DNA of 64,000 nt. Source: Flavobacterium denitrificans DSM 15936. GTDB lineage: Bacteria; Bacteroidota; Bacteroidia; Flavobacteriales; Flavobacteriaceae. Below the pieces are notes generated by a model. It searched no databases and was not told the DNA's origin. It saw only the letters and a list, made by a program, of their open reading frames with translations. The DNA is taken from positions 109,811 through 173,810 of the forward strand of contig NZ_KE384378.1 in the NCBI RefSeq assembly GCF_000425445.1. The letters are read 5' to 3'. The position numbers and the translations under genes are program-made. Shown in pieces: positions 19,521-27,571 of the stretch (positions within the stretch are counted from its first letter, which is position 1; every line of letters begins with the position of its first letter).

Positions 19521-19698
19521 TTTTTATTCTTTTATTTTTTGCCCGCAGATTTAGCAGATCAAGCGGATTTATTCTCATTTTTTGTCATTTCAGCCGAAGG
19601 GAAACTCGAAATAACAAGCTTACGCTACAAAATTCAGTTTATTAATTTTTAATTGATAATTATCAATTGTCCATTATTAATTGTAAATTATCAATTAC

Positions 19699-21060
19699 TT
19701 AATGCTTATAAAACTTCAAATCGATTAAATCATTTTGAATTGGTTTTGGGTTCCAATTGTCATGGATTGCCAGCGCCGCGCCTAATGCACTTGCTTGCGC
19801 CATAGAAGCTGCATAAACCTCAATATCCGGGAAAGCTTCCGCTAATAAATTCATGAAAATTGAATTTTTACTGAACCCCCCATCAACAAAAATTTTCTTT
19901 ACTGGGCTGTTGTGAATAACTAAACGTGTAGAAAAAACTTGTTGTTCAACCAAATCCAGCATCAATTGATGATAGGCAATTTCGTAGCTCTTAAAAGTCG
20001 AAAGATCTCTTTTTTGAAACGGGCATTCTTTTAGAATATCAAAATCGTATTTCTTCGGATAAATAATCTGGAAATTCATTGATCTTAAAGTGGCAACGAT
20101 CTTTTTATCAAAATAAACATCTTTAAAACTGTCAAACGGAACATTAAAATGTGCCGCTAATCTTTTCGCCTGAACTTCGTGCTCGTTGCCTGAAAACAAT
20201 CGCGCGGCTTTTACCGGTTTTTCGGTATATTGCATATAGCACAAACAATCCTGTTGCAGTTCCTCAAAAGTCAATGGTTTGTTATTGAACGGATTCAGCG
20301 AAATGCTCCAGGTTCCTGTTGACAATAATACAAAAGGTTCTGTAAAATTGATCGTATATGGAATAATTGCAGATGAGCTGTCATGCAGGCCAACTCCAAT
20401 TGCCAAATCGTCTTCATTTTTCAAAACATCTTTTCCAAAATGCAACGGCGGAATTTTCTCTGAAATGCCTTCATTTTGAAGCCATTTATGATATTTCATC
20501 TTTTTGAAATTCCACAAATTGGTATGACAGCCAATGCTTGTAATATCGGCGAAAGCTTCATTAGTCAAGAGAAAACTCAAATATTGAGGCAAATGAAGGC
20601 AATATTTTACTTTTTCAAAAAGCTCTGGTTTTTCCTCTTTCAACCTGTAAATCTGCATTCCAGAATTTAGGCTTCCTAAAACCGGAGAAGCCGTTTTTAC
20701 AGCAAATTTCTCTTCGCCTTTATACTTTTCGTAAAACCCTAATTTTAATTCCTCTGGATAATCTTTCAAATAATTATACAGAGGAGTCAAAACTTTTCCG
20801 TTTTCGTCAATGTACACAAAACTAGCACCGTATGTACTAAAATTGATCGCCTTTAGAACATAGCTGGTCAATTCTTTTATTTCTGATAATCGATCAAGAA
20901 TCCAGTTTTTCAGGACATCAATATCTTCACATGGAAAACCATCTTCATCAGTGGTTTCATCAAGATTTACCGATTTTTCCCAAACAATCTTATAGTTTTC
21001 GTCAAATAAAAATACCTTTTTGTTTGTTTTACCAATATCAAAAATTGCAACTACATTCAT
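19699..21060 (-). CDS. rhaB: L-rhamnulokinase (FGGY family)
   Basis: This 453-aa carbohydrate kinase has an N-terminal ATP/sugar fold beginning VVAIFDIGKTNKKVFLFD. The C-terminal FGGY domain has the adenine-binding signature KKIFVDGGFSKNSIFMNLLA and an Ala-rich closing stretch (AQASALGAALA). FGGY kinases phosphorylate ketoses. Its position between the rhamnose isomerase and lactate genes points to L-rhamnulose as substrate, giving rhamnulose-1-phosphate for the aldolase. The sequence alone would not exclude fuculose or xylulose. Confidence 0.88.
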   Translation of the reverse strand: MNVVAIFDIGKTNKKVFLFDENYKIVWEKSVNLDETTDEDGFPCEDIDVLKNWILDRLSEIKELTSYVLKAINFSTYGASFVYIDENGKVLTPLYNYLKDYPEELKLGFYEKYKGEEKFAVKTASPVLGSLNSGMQIYRLKEEKPELFEKVKYCLHLPQYLSFLLTNEAFADITSIGCHTNLWNFKKMKYHKWLQNEGISEKIPPLHFGKDVLKNEDDLAIGVGLHDSSSAIIPYTINFTEPFVLLSTGTWSISLNPFNNKPLTFEELQQDCLCYMQYTEKPVKAARLFSGNEHEVQAKRLAAHFNVPFDSFKDVYFDKKIVATLRSMNFQIIYPKKYDFDILKECPFQKRDLSTFKSYEIAYHQLMLDLVEQQVFSTRLVIHNSPVKKIFVDGGFSKNSIFMNLLAEAFPDIEVYAASMAQASALGAALAIHDNWNPKPIQNDLIDLKFYKH

Positions 21061-21140
21061 TTTTTTTTAATTGTAAATTGTTAATTATCAATTGTTAATT
21101 ATGGATTTATAATTTATAATCAACAATTAATAATTTATAA

Positions 21141-22415
21141 TTATAATCCCGTTGCCATTGTTTTTAATCCTCTTTCTCCAATCAAGCTGTTTCTAACTGC
21201 AAGAGTACGATACAATTCAACTGGATTTAAAGCTGCGCCAGAACGCAAACGAGCCTCAGCAACTAAAGCGCGGACGTCTGTACGAAAAGCATTTTGAAGA
21301 ATTTCCTGCGCTTTAACCACATCATTTTCTTCTTGTGCTTGCTCTAAAGCTTTTCTGTCAACTGAAAGCGCTTGCGCATAAGCAATCATAATCGCCTCAA
21401 CTGACTGCAATAAATCTTCTAAAGGATCTTTGATATTGTGAGAAGCGTCAATCATCCAACCTAAATCTTTGGCATGGTTCATTCCTCTTGCATCCATACC
21501 TTCAACCAATTCATTGAAAATCAAGAACAATTGGTATGGTTTCAAAGCACCAGCAGTTAAATCATCGTCGCCGTATTTAGAATCATTGAAGTGGAAACCA
21601 CCTAATTTATTATCCATCAATAAAATAGAAACAATTTGCTCGATGTTTGCATTTGGCAAATGATGTCCTAAATCAACAAGCGTTTTTGCTTTATCTCCTA
21701 ATTTTTGAACGTATGAATACGATTGTCCCCAATCGGCAACTGTTGTAGAGTAAAAGTTTGGTTCAGCACATTTGTATTCTAAAAATAATTTCCAGTTTGA
21801 AGGCAATGCATCGTAGATTTCTTCTAAACTTTCTAATGTATTTTGGTAGGCTTTTCTGAAGTTTAATTGCCCCGGAAAATTAGACCCGTCAGCTAACCAA
21901 ACTGTTAATGAATCAGATCCTAATTCAATTCCGTGTTTGATTACTTCAATATTGTGAGCAATTGCTTGTTTGCGAACTGCTTTGTTTACATTTTGCAAAG
22001 AACCATATCTGTAAGTATGCTCAGCATTGGCTTGATCTTGAAACGTATTTGAGTTCATTGCATCAAACTTCAATCCGTGTTGTGCAGCAAGCGTTTTGAT
22101 TGCTTTATAATCTGTTGGAATATCCCACGGAATATGAAGCGAAATTGCGCCAGAAGCATTATTCAATTTGTGAAGCAAACCAACATCTTCAATTTTTTCT
22201 TCTAATGAACGAGGTTCACCTCCACCTGCAAAACGCCCAAATCTTGTTCCTCCAGTTCCTAAAGCCCAAGATGGAATTGCGATTTGAAAATCAATTAATT
22301 TTTGAATAATCGATTCTGCATTTTCTATTTCTGATGCTGTAAAAGCAAATTTATTTTGGTGTTTTTTTAGCAATCCCTCATTGTGGACTGCAATATTATT
22401 TGATTCAATTAACAT
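21141..22415 (-). CDS. rhaI: L-rhamnose isomerase (RhaI type)
   Basis: This 424-aa TIM-barrel sugar isomerase is of the Pseudomonas/Bacillus RhaI type rather than enterobacterial RhaA. Metal-site regions are recognisable: LFLEYKCAEPNFYST (Glu), LVDLGHHLPNANIE (Asp and His), and GFHFNDSKYGDDD (His, Asp). The enzyme converts L-rhamnose to L-rhamnulose. The gene is flanked by rhaB downstream (80 bp) and the fused aldolase/dehydrogenase upstream. A strong hairpin at 22517-22550 lies just ahead of it, so it may be transcribed at a different level from rhaT and the aldolase. Confidence 0.92.
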   Translation of the reverse strand: MLIESNNIAVHNEGLLKKHQNKFAFTASEIENAESIIQKLIDFQIAIPSWALGTGGTRFGRFAGGGEPRSLEEKIEDVGLLHKLNNASGAISLHIPWDIPTDYKAIKTLAAQHGLKFDAMNSNTFQDQANAEHTYRYGSLQNVNKAVRKQAIAHNIEVIKHGIELGSDSLTVWLADGSNFPGQLNFRKAYQNTLESLEEIYDALPSNWKLFLEYKCAEPNFYSTTVADWGQSYSYVQKLGDKAKTLVDLGHHLPNANIEQIVSILLMDNKLGGFHFNDSKYGDDDLTAGALKPYQLFLIFNELVEGMDARGMNHAKDLGWMIDASHNIKDPLEDLLQSVEAIMIAYAQALSVDRKALEQAQEENDVVKAQEILQNAFRTDVRALVAEARLRSGAALNPVELYRTLAVRNSLIGERGLKTMATGL

Positions 22416-22516
22416 AGCATTTTATTTTAATAGCGCACAATTTACCACATTATATCGATTGCGCTCTTGGTTAATCTTGATTATTTTTTCTTGTTTTTGC
22501 CTTTTAATTTTAAAAA

Positions 22517-22550
22517 AATCTAACGCTCAGAAAATTCCGAACGTTAGATT
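22517..22550 (-). terminator. Intrinsic terminator between rhaEW and rhaI
   Basis: On the minus strand a 16-bp stem with two G-U pairs (arms 22535-22550 and 22517-22532, tiny loop) is followed by a run of seven T. This has the full form of a rho-independent terminator. It lies inside the apparent rhamnose operon, so it may attenuate expression of rhaI, rhaB and the lut genes relative to rhaT and rhaEW. Confidence 0.7.
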
Positions 22551-22598
22551 ACAAAAAACCACCTTTGTTTTAAACAAACTAAAAAAAACTTAAACAAT

Positions 22599-24740
22599 CT
22601 ATCTGTAAAAGCCCATTCCGACACCGCCATCTACGTTTAGAGCATTTCCTGTAGATTTATCTAATAAACCGCCAACAAAAGCAAAACACGCGTTTGCGAT
22701 ATCATCTGGCAATATAATTTCATTTAATAATGTACGTTTTGCGTAATAAGCAGGTAGTTCTTCAACTGTAATTCCGTATGCTTTTGCGCGTCCTTCAGCC
22801 CATCCGCCAGACCAAATATTTGAATCTGAGATTACTGCATCTGGATTTACCGTATTTACACGAATTTTATCAGCTCCTAATTCTGCTGCCATTAAACGTG
22901 TTAAATGCGCCTGAGCTGCTTTTGCAGAACCGTATCCAGGATTATTTGGACCCGCAACAACCGCATTTTTAGAAACGATATTTACAATATCGCCGCCAAA
23001 ACCTTGTTTACGCATTACTTCAATTCCAGCTTTCGAAACAATAAATTGTCCTTTTACCAAAATATCGTACAATCTATCCCATTCTTCTAAAGTGTGCTCA
23101 GCAATTGATTTTGAAATACTGATTCCAGCATTGTTCACAATAATATCAGCACCACCAAAAGCAAGACAAGCTTGATCTAGAGCTTTTTCTGTACTATCAG
23201 AATCGGTAACATTTAATAATGTACTAGAAACTGCATCCTTTCCAAATAATTTCACAAACTCTGCAGTAGCCGATTCTAAACGCTCTTCGTTGATATCGTT
23301 GATTACAACGCAAGCACCTTCTTGAGCAAATTTCTTCGCGATAGCTTTACCAATTCCGCCAGCAGAACCTGTAATTACAGCTACTCTTCCTGACAATGCT
23401 TTTGGTTTTGGCATACGCTGTAATTTAGCTTCTTCCAATAACCAATATTCGATATCAAATGCTTCTTGGTGAGGCAATGACGTATATTCTGAAACTGCTT
23501 CAGCACCTTTCATTACGTTTACCGCATTGATATAATATTCTGACGCTAAACGCGCCATTGTTTTATCTTTTGCAAAAGTGAACATTCCCACTCCAGGATA
23601 TAAAATCACAACCGGATTTGGGTCACGCATTGCTGGTGAATTTGATTTTTTACATGCATTGTAATAGTCTTTGTACATTGCACGATATGCTTCAAATGCA
23701 GGCGTTAATTTTGCTTTAATTGCATCAACATCAGATAAATCTTCGTTTGGATCTAATTCTAAAACCAGCGGACTGATTTTAGTTCTTAAAAAGTGATCTG
23801 GACAAGAAGTTCCAAGTGGCGCTAATTTTGAAAGATCATTAGAATTAATGAATTCCAAAACTCTTGCATCATCTGTATAATGTCCAATCATTTGGCGCTC
23901 TGATGAACAGAAACCTCTTAAGATTGGAGCTACTTTTGCCGCTTTCAGTTTACGATCTGCTTCTGGAAGACTGTCGATTTTTTTACCTCCAAAAACTGGA
24001 CGTTTTTTTCCGTAATTGCTTTCAAGATATTCAGCACATTTCTCGATTACTTCCAGCGTATTGATATAACTTTCGTATGCAGTATCGCCCCAAGTGAATA
24101 AACCATGAGAACCTAACATAATACCACGAAGTTTTTTTCCTTTCTTTTCAGCTTCTTCCAAACAGCTTCTTAATTGAAGACCAAGGTCAAAACCAGGACG
24201 TTGCCATCCAACCCACCCGATTTCTCCATCGAATAATTCTTCTGTAATTTGTTTTCCATCTTTCGCAGCAGCGATTGCAATTGCCGCGTCTGGATGCAAG
24301 TGATCGATGTGCTTGAAAGGCAAGAAACCGTGCAAAGGCGTATCGATTGAAGGCGCTTTTGAAGCCAAATCAAAAATACAGTGGTTGAATAATTCTACCA
24401 TTTCATCTTCAAACTCGATTCCTCTGTATACATTTTCAAGATTGCGTAATCTGTCTAAATAAAGTGCTGCACATCCTGATTTTGTCAAAGTTCCTATGTC
24501 TCCACCAGAACCTTTGATCCACATAACTTCAGAGCTTTCGCCCGTTAATGGATCTTTATCTGTAATTTTTACAGAAGTGTTTCCACCTCCATAGTTTGTC
24601 AATCTTAAATCGGCTCCAAGTAAATTAGAGCGATAAATAAAAAGCGCTACTTCATCCCCAGCTAATTCTTTTGCTTTAGCGTCATCCCAAAGATAGCTTA
24701 CGTGCTTAAAATTCATATTAGTTGTATTTATATTCGACAT
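22599..24740 (-). CDS. rhaEW: Bifunctional rhamnulose-1-phosphate aldolase / L-lactaldehyde dehydrogenase
   Basis: This 713-aa protein fuses a class II aldolase domain (about 15-410) to a short-chain dehydrogenase (about 430-710). The aldolase part has the metal-binding HLHPDAAIA and GSHGLFTWGD segments. The SDR part has the nucleotide-binding TGSAGGIGKAIA motif, NNAGIS and the catalytic YGSAK. The known family splits L-rhamnulose-1-phosphate to DHAP and L-lactaldehyde and oxidises the aldehyde to L-lactate. The lutABC genes in the same locus then take lactate to pyruvate, so the local gene set is complete. It lies 26 bp after rhaT. Start chosen at MSNINTTNMN; an internal Met at residue 9 is possible. 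Confidence 0.93.
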   Translation of the reverse strand: MSNINTTNMNFKHVSYLWDDAKAKELAGDEVALFIYRSNLLGADLRLTNYGGGNTSVKITDKDPLTGESSEVMWIKGSGGDIGTLTKSGCAALYLDRLRNLENVYRGIEFEDEMVELFNHCIFDLASKAPSIDTPLHGFLPFKHIDHLHPDAAIAIAAAKDGKQITEELFDGEIGWVGWQRPGFDLGLQLRSCLEEAEKKGKKLRGIMLGSHGLFTWGDTAYESYINTLEVIEKCAEYLESNYGKKRPVFGGKKIDSLPEADRKLKAAKVAPILRGFCSSERQMIGHYTDDARVLEFINSNDLSKLAPLGTSCPDHFLRTKISPLVLELDPNEDLSDVDAIKAKLTPAFEAYRAMYKDYYNACKKSNSPAMRDPNPVVILYPGVGMFTFAKDKTMARLASEYYINAVNVMKGAEAVSEYTSLPHQEAFDIEYWLLEEAKLQRMPKPKALSGRVAVITGSAGGIGKAIAKKFAQEGACVVINDINEERLESATAEFVKLFGKDAVSSTLLNVTDSDSTEKALDQACLAFGGADIIVNNAGISISKSIAEHTLEEWDRLYDILVKGQFIVSKAGIEVMRKQGFGGDIVNIVSKNAVVAGPNNPGYGSAKAAQAHLTRLMAAELGADKIRVNTVNPDAVISDSNIWSGGWAEGRAKAYGITVEELPAYYAKRTLLNEIILPDDIANACFAFVGGLLDKSTGNALNVDGGVGMGFYR

Positions 24741-24766
24741 TTGGTTGTTTTGATTTTAGTTGATTT

Positions 24767-25837
24767 TTATAATGAATTCCCGATTCCTACTACAACAATC
24801 GAAAGCATGATTAATCCAATTCCCCACATAAAAGTTCTCATTGTTTTTTTAGAAACTCCTGTCCATTCTTTCAGATAGAATCCCCAGAAATTAGCCGTCA
24901 AAATAATAGTTGACATGTGCAAAATCCATGAACTTGCCCCATTTCCTAATTTGCTTTCTCCCATACCATAAAAGAAAAACTGCAAAAACCACATTGTTCC
25001 CGCTATTGCTGAAAACAAAACATTTTTAGCAATTGGCGTACTTGTATTTGTATAATCTGAAAAAGTTTTGTTTTTGAAATTAAGATAGATACACCAGATA
25101 AAATTGGTAGTTAATCCACCCCACAGTATAATGATGTAACTTACATTGTTTTGGAACAGGAATTCTCCTTGATTAGGGTTTGCTAATTTCCAAGCCTCGT
25201 TTGCAACATCTGCCATTGGCTTTGCCGCTTCGATTCCGAAATTAAAAAACGAACTCAAAATACCTGATATTATGGCAATAATCAGTCCTTTTACCAAATT
25301 AAAATCCTTGTCTTTATCTTCATGACCCGTTGCAAAATCCTTTTCTTTCAGCATTCCAGCTTTACCTAAAATAGCAATACCAAGAATACAGATTAAAACT
25401 CCAGCCAAAACCATTTGTCCGCCAGAATTCGCAAACATATCGCTGATTGATTCTTTGCCTTCTACTGCATTGAAGTGATAATAAATTGGCGGAATTAAAG
25501 CGCCAAAAGCAGAACAAAATCCTAAAGTGATTGAGTTTCCTAATGACATTCCTAAGTAACGAACACCAAGACCGTAAGTAAGTCCTCCTACTCCCCAAAT
25601 CAATCCCATAGTAAATGCTAATGCTTTAACTTGTGGTGCAGCTGTAGCGATAATTTCAGTAAAATTCGGAATAGTCAAATAAGCAGCAATTGGCGGCACA
25701 ATCAGCCAAGAGAAAAAACCTCCTATAAGCCAATAGCTTTCCCAAGCCCAATTTTTAACTTTTTTGAATGGCATATAAAAACTGCCCGAAGAGAAACCTC
25801 CAATAGAGTGAAAAATAATACCGAGTAATGATTCCAT
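24767..25837 (-). CDS. rhaT: L-rhamnose/proton symporter
   Basis: This 356-aa inner-membrane protein has ten hydrophobic segments and belongs to the RhaT (drug/metabolite transporter superfamily) group. It begins with a short helix containing SIGGFSSGSFYMPFKKVKNW, a signature of RhaT, and includes WGVGGLTYGLGVRYLGMSLG. It imports L-rhamnose with protons. It is the first gene of the leftward rhamnose unit. A tandem ACTRTCCTKT operator lies about 70 bp upstream at 25908-25927, and the divergent GntR regulator starts at 26225. Confidence 0.93.
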   Translation of the reverse strand: MESLLGIIFHSIGGFSSGSFYMPFKKVKNWAWESYWLIGGFFSWLIVPPIAAYLTIPNFTEIIATAAPQVKALAFTMGLIWGVGGLTYGLGVRYLGMSLGNSITLGFCSAFGALIPPIYYHFNAVEGKESISDMFANSGGQMVLAGVLICILGIAILGKAGMLKEKDFATGHEDKDKDFNLVKGLIIAIISGILSSFFNFGIEAAKPMADVANEAWKLANPNQGEFLFQNNVSYIIILWGGLTTNFIWCIYLNFKNKTFSDYTNTSTPIAKNVLFSAIAGTMWFLQFFFYGMGESKLGNGASSWILHMSTIILTANFWGFYLKEWTGVSKKTMRTFMWGIGLIMLSIVVVGIGNSL

Positions 25838-25881
25838 TAATTAAATTTAGTTTGTGGTTATTGATAGTTAATCTGGTTTTG

Positions 25882-25927
25882 TAAAATAAGAGAATGTAAA
25901 AAAGAAAACTGTCCTGTACTATCCTTT
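25882..25927 (-). promoter_or_regulatory. rhaT operator/promoter (tandem ACAGGATAGT-type repeat)
   Basis: On the plus strand ACTGTCCTGT (25908-25917) is directly followed by ACTATCCTTT (25918-25927), a 10-bp tandem repeat. Eighteen bp closer to rhaT lies TTATTTTA (minus strand, 25882-25889), a two-mismatch match to the -7 consensus TAnnTTTG. The same repeat precedes the polysaccharide-locus genes at five other sites. Confidence 0.65.
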
Positions 25928-26119
25928 ATGGTTTTACTAAATATGTTAAAACCCAATAAAAATGGAAAGAAGAATGGTTTTTAAGTAGAAAAATAAATTT
26001 AAAATTTCTATTTTAGCAATCGATTTCGTAATTATTATATCCTCAACCATTAATAAATAGTGAAATCTCAAAAATTATAAAATAAGCCTTATTTAATTTT
26101 GAGTATTTTGTGAGAAAAG

Positions 26120-26141
26120 TTACAAATAAGCCAATTTGTAA
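26120..26141. promoter_or_regulatory. Possible GntR operator palindrome
   Basis: TTACAAAT (26120-26127) and ATTTGTAA (26134-26141) are perfect inverted 8-mers around a 6-bp spacer. They lie 84 bp ahead of the GntR gene in the divergent gap with rhaT. GntR dimers usually bind short palindromes of this size. Assignment is an inference; no second copy was found to support it. The rest of the 387-bp gap is AT-rich without a gene. Confidence 0.4.
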
Positions 26142-26224
26142 GCTTTAAACCGAAAATTTTCTGTACAATTTATAATTCAAAATTATGCTCCATAAGTAAT
26201 CGCCATAATCAACAAAACCACAAA

Positions 26225-27265
26225 ATGATTAAACTTATCAAAATAGACGAAGATTCAAGGGTTCCAAAATATAAACAGATTGTAGATTCAATTTTGCAGA
26301 ATATTGCCAACGGAAATTTGAAAATAAACCAGAAAATCCCTTCGATAAACAGCTTCAGCGAGGAATTTTATATGTCTCGTGACACTGTTGAAAAGGCATA
26401 TAACATCTTAAAAGAGCGAAAAATCATTTCTTCTATTAGAGGAAAAGGCTACTATATTACTCGCACTAAACTTGAATCGAAGGTAAATGTGCTTTTTTTG
26501 TTCAACAAATTAAGCGCTTATAAAATGAAGACTTATAGTTCTTTCATTAATACCGTGGGCGCAAACGCACATACAGATCTTCATATTTATCACTGCGACG
26601 AAACTTTATTTTTGAATTTGTTGGACAAATTTGAAGGTGCGTACGATTATTATGTAATCACAACGCATTTTAAAACAGATGAGTTAAAACATTTAAGTTT
26701 TACTGATGAAGTTGTAAAAGCAATTGAACGCATTCCGAAAGAAAAATTAGTCATTATGGACAATATTAAATTGGGGATGGAAGGTGAAATCATCAAGATT
26801 TATCAGGATTTTGAAAATGATATCTATAATGCTTTAAAAGAAGGCCTGTCGAAAATCAGCAAATACAAAAGACTTATTTTAATTTATCCTGAAAAAGCAG
26901 TTTATCCTTATCCGAGAAGAATTTTGCACGGTTTCAGAAAATTTTGTGTCGAACACGAAATCAATTTTGAGATTCTTAGCGAAGTCTATGACGATATGAT
27001 TCTAAAAAAAGGCGATTTGTTTATCACTATTGAAGAATCAGACTTGGTGAATTTAATGAAACAGATTCGCGATGAAGAATTTATCTTAGGAAAAGAAATC
27101 GGTGTAATCTCCTATAATGATACACCGCTTAAAGAATTATTAGGCATTACCACGATGTCAACCGACTTCAATGTAATGGGCGAAACCGCTGCCCGAATGA
27201 TTTTGAATAAAGAAAAAGGAGAATTCAAAGTACCTTTTAATTTTATTGATCGAAATTCTATTTAG
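26225..27265 (+). CDS. GntR family regulator with periplasmic-binding-protein-like sensor domain
   Basis: This 346-aa protein has an N-terminal winged helix (about 5-80), with the GntR pattern INQKIPSINSFSEEFYMSRDTVEKAY and the wing RGKGYYI. A C-terminal LacI-like effector domain (about 85-340) follows, ending in a TAARMILNKEKGEFKVPFNFI segment typical of that fold. It is divergent from rhaT, so it is probably the local rhamnose regulator sensing rhamnose or an intermediate. The effector domain type (sugar binding) supports this, but its direct targets are not shown by the sequence. Confidence 0.88.
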   Translation: MIKLIKIDEDSRVPKYKQIVDSILQNIANGNLKINQKIPSINSFSEEFYMSRDTVEKAYNILKERKIISSIRGKGYYITRTKLESKVNVLFLFNKLSAYKMKTYSSFINTVGANAHTDLHIYHCDETLFLNLLDKFEGAYDYYVITTHFKTDELKHLSFTDEVVKAIERIPKEKLVIMDNIKLGMEGEIIKIYQDFENDIYNALKEGLSKISKYKRLILIYPEKAVYPYPRRILHGFRKFCVEHEINFEILSEVYDDMILKKGDLFITIEESDLVNLMKQIRDEEFILGKEIGVISYNDTPLKELLGITTMSTDFNVMGETAARMILNKEKGEFKVPFNFIDRNSI

Positions 27266-27266
27266 A

Positions 27267-27571
27267 AGTAACAAAGATACAAAGTAGCAAAGGTGCAAAG
27301 TTTTTTTAGATTATACGTTTTAATCTCCCAAAGGCGCCAAGTCGCAAAGTTTTAGTTTAAAATATTAATTGCCTCCAGCTTTAGCTGGAGGTTTCATAAA
27401 GTCAATTTTGAATGGCTTTAGCCAAAAAAATGTATTTTGGCTAAAGCCATTTTTGCAAATACATAATTTCATCCAGCTAAAGCTGGACGCAATTCATAAA
27501 AACCTTTGCGACTTGGCGTCTTTGCGAGATTATAAAATTTAGAACCTTTGCTTCTTTGTCACTTTGTTACT
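27267..27571. repeat. Nested palindromic intergenic element
   Basis: Between the convergent GntR and PL11 genes, four inverted pairs are nested. The outer pair is AGTAACAAAG-type (from 27267, partner 27545-27571). Next come a GGCGCCAAGTCGCAAAG pair (about 27328-27349 and 27503-27528) and a CCAGCTTTAGCTGG-type pair (27367-27391 and 27471-27494). The innermost is a perfect 17-bp pair (27411-27427 and 27435-27451, 7-nt loop). The outer arm even covers the PL11 stop codon. The whole could fold into one long hairpin and act as a two-way terminator. Related elements occur at 29458-29525 and 48996-49144. Confidence 0.75.
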
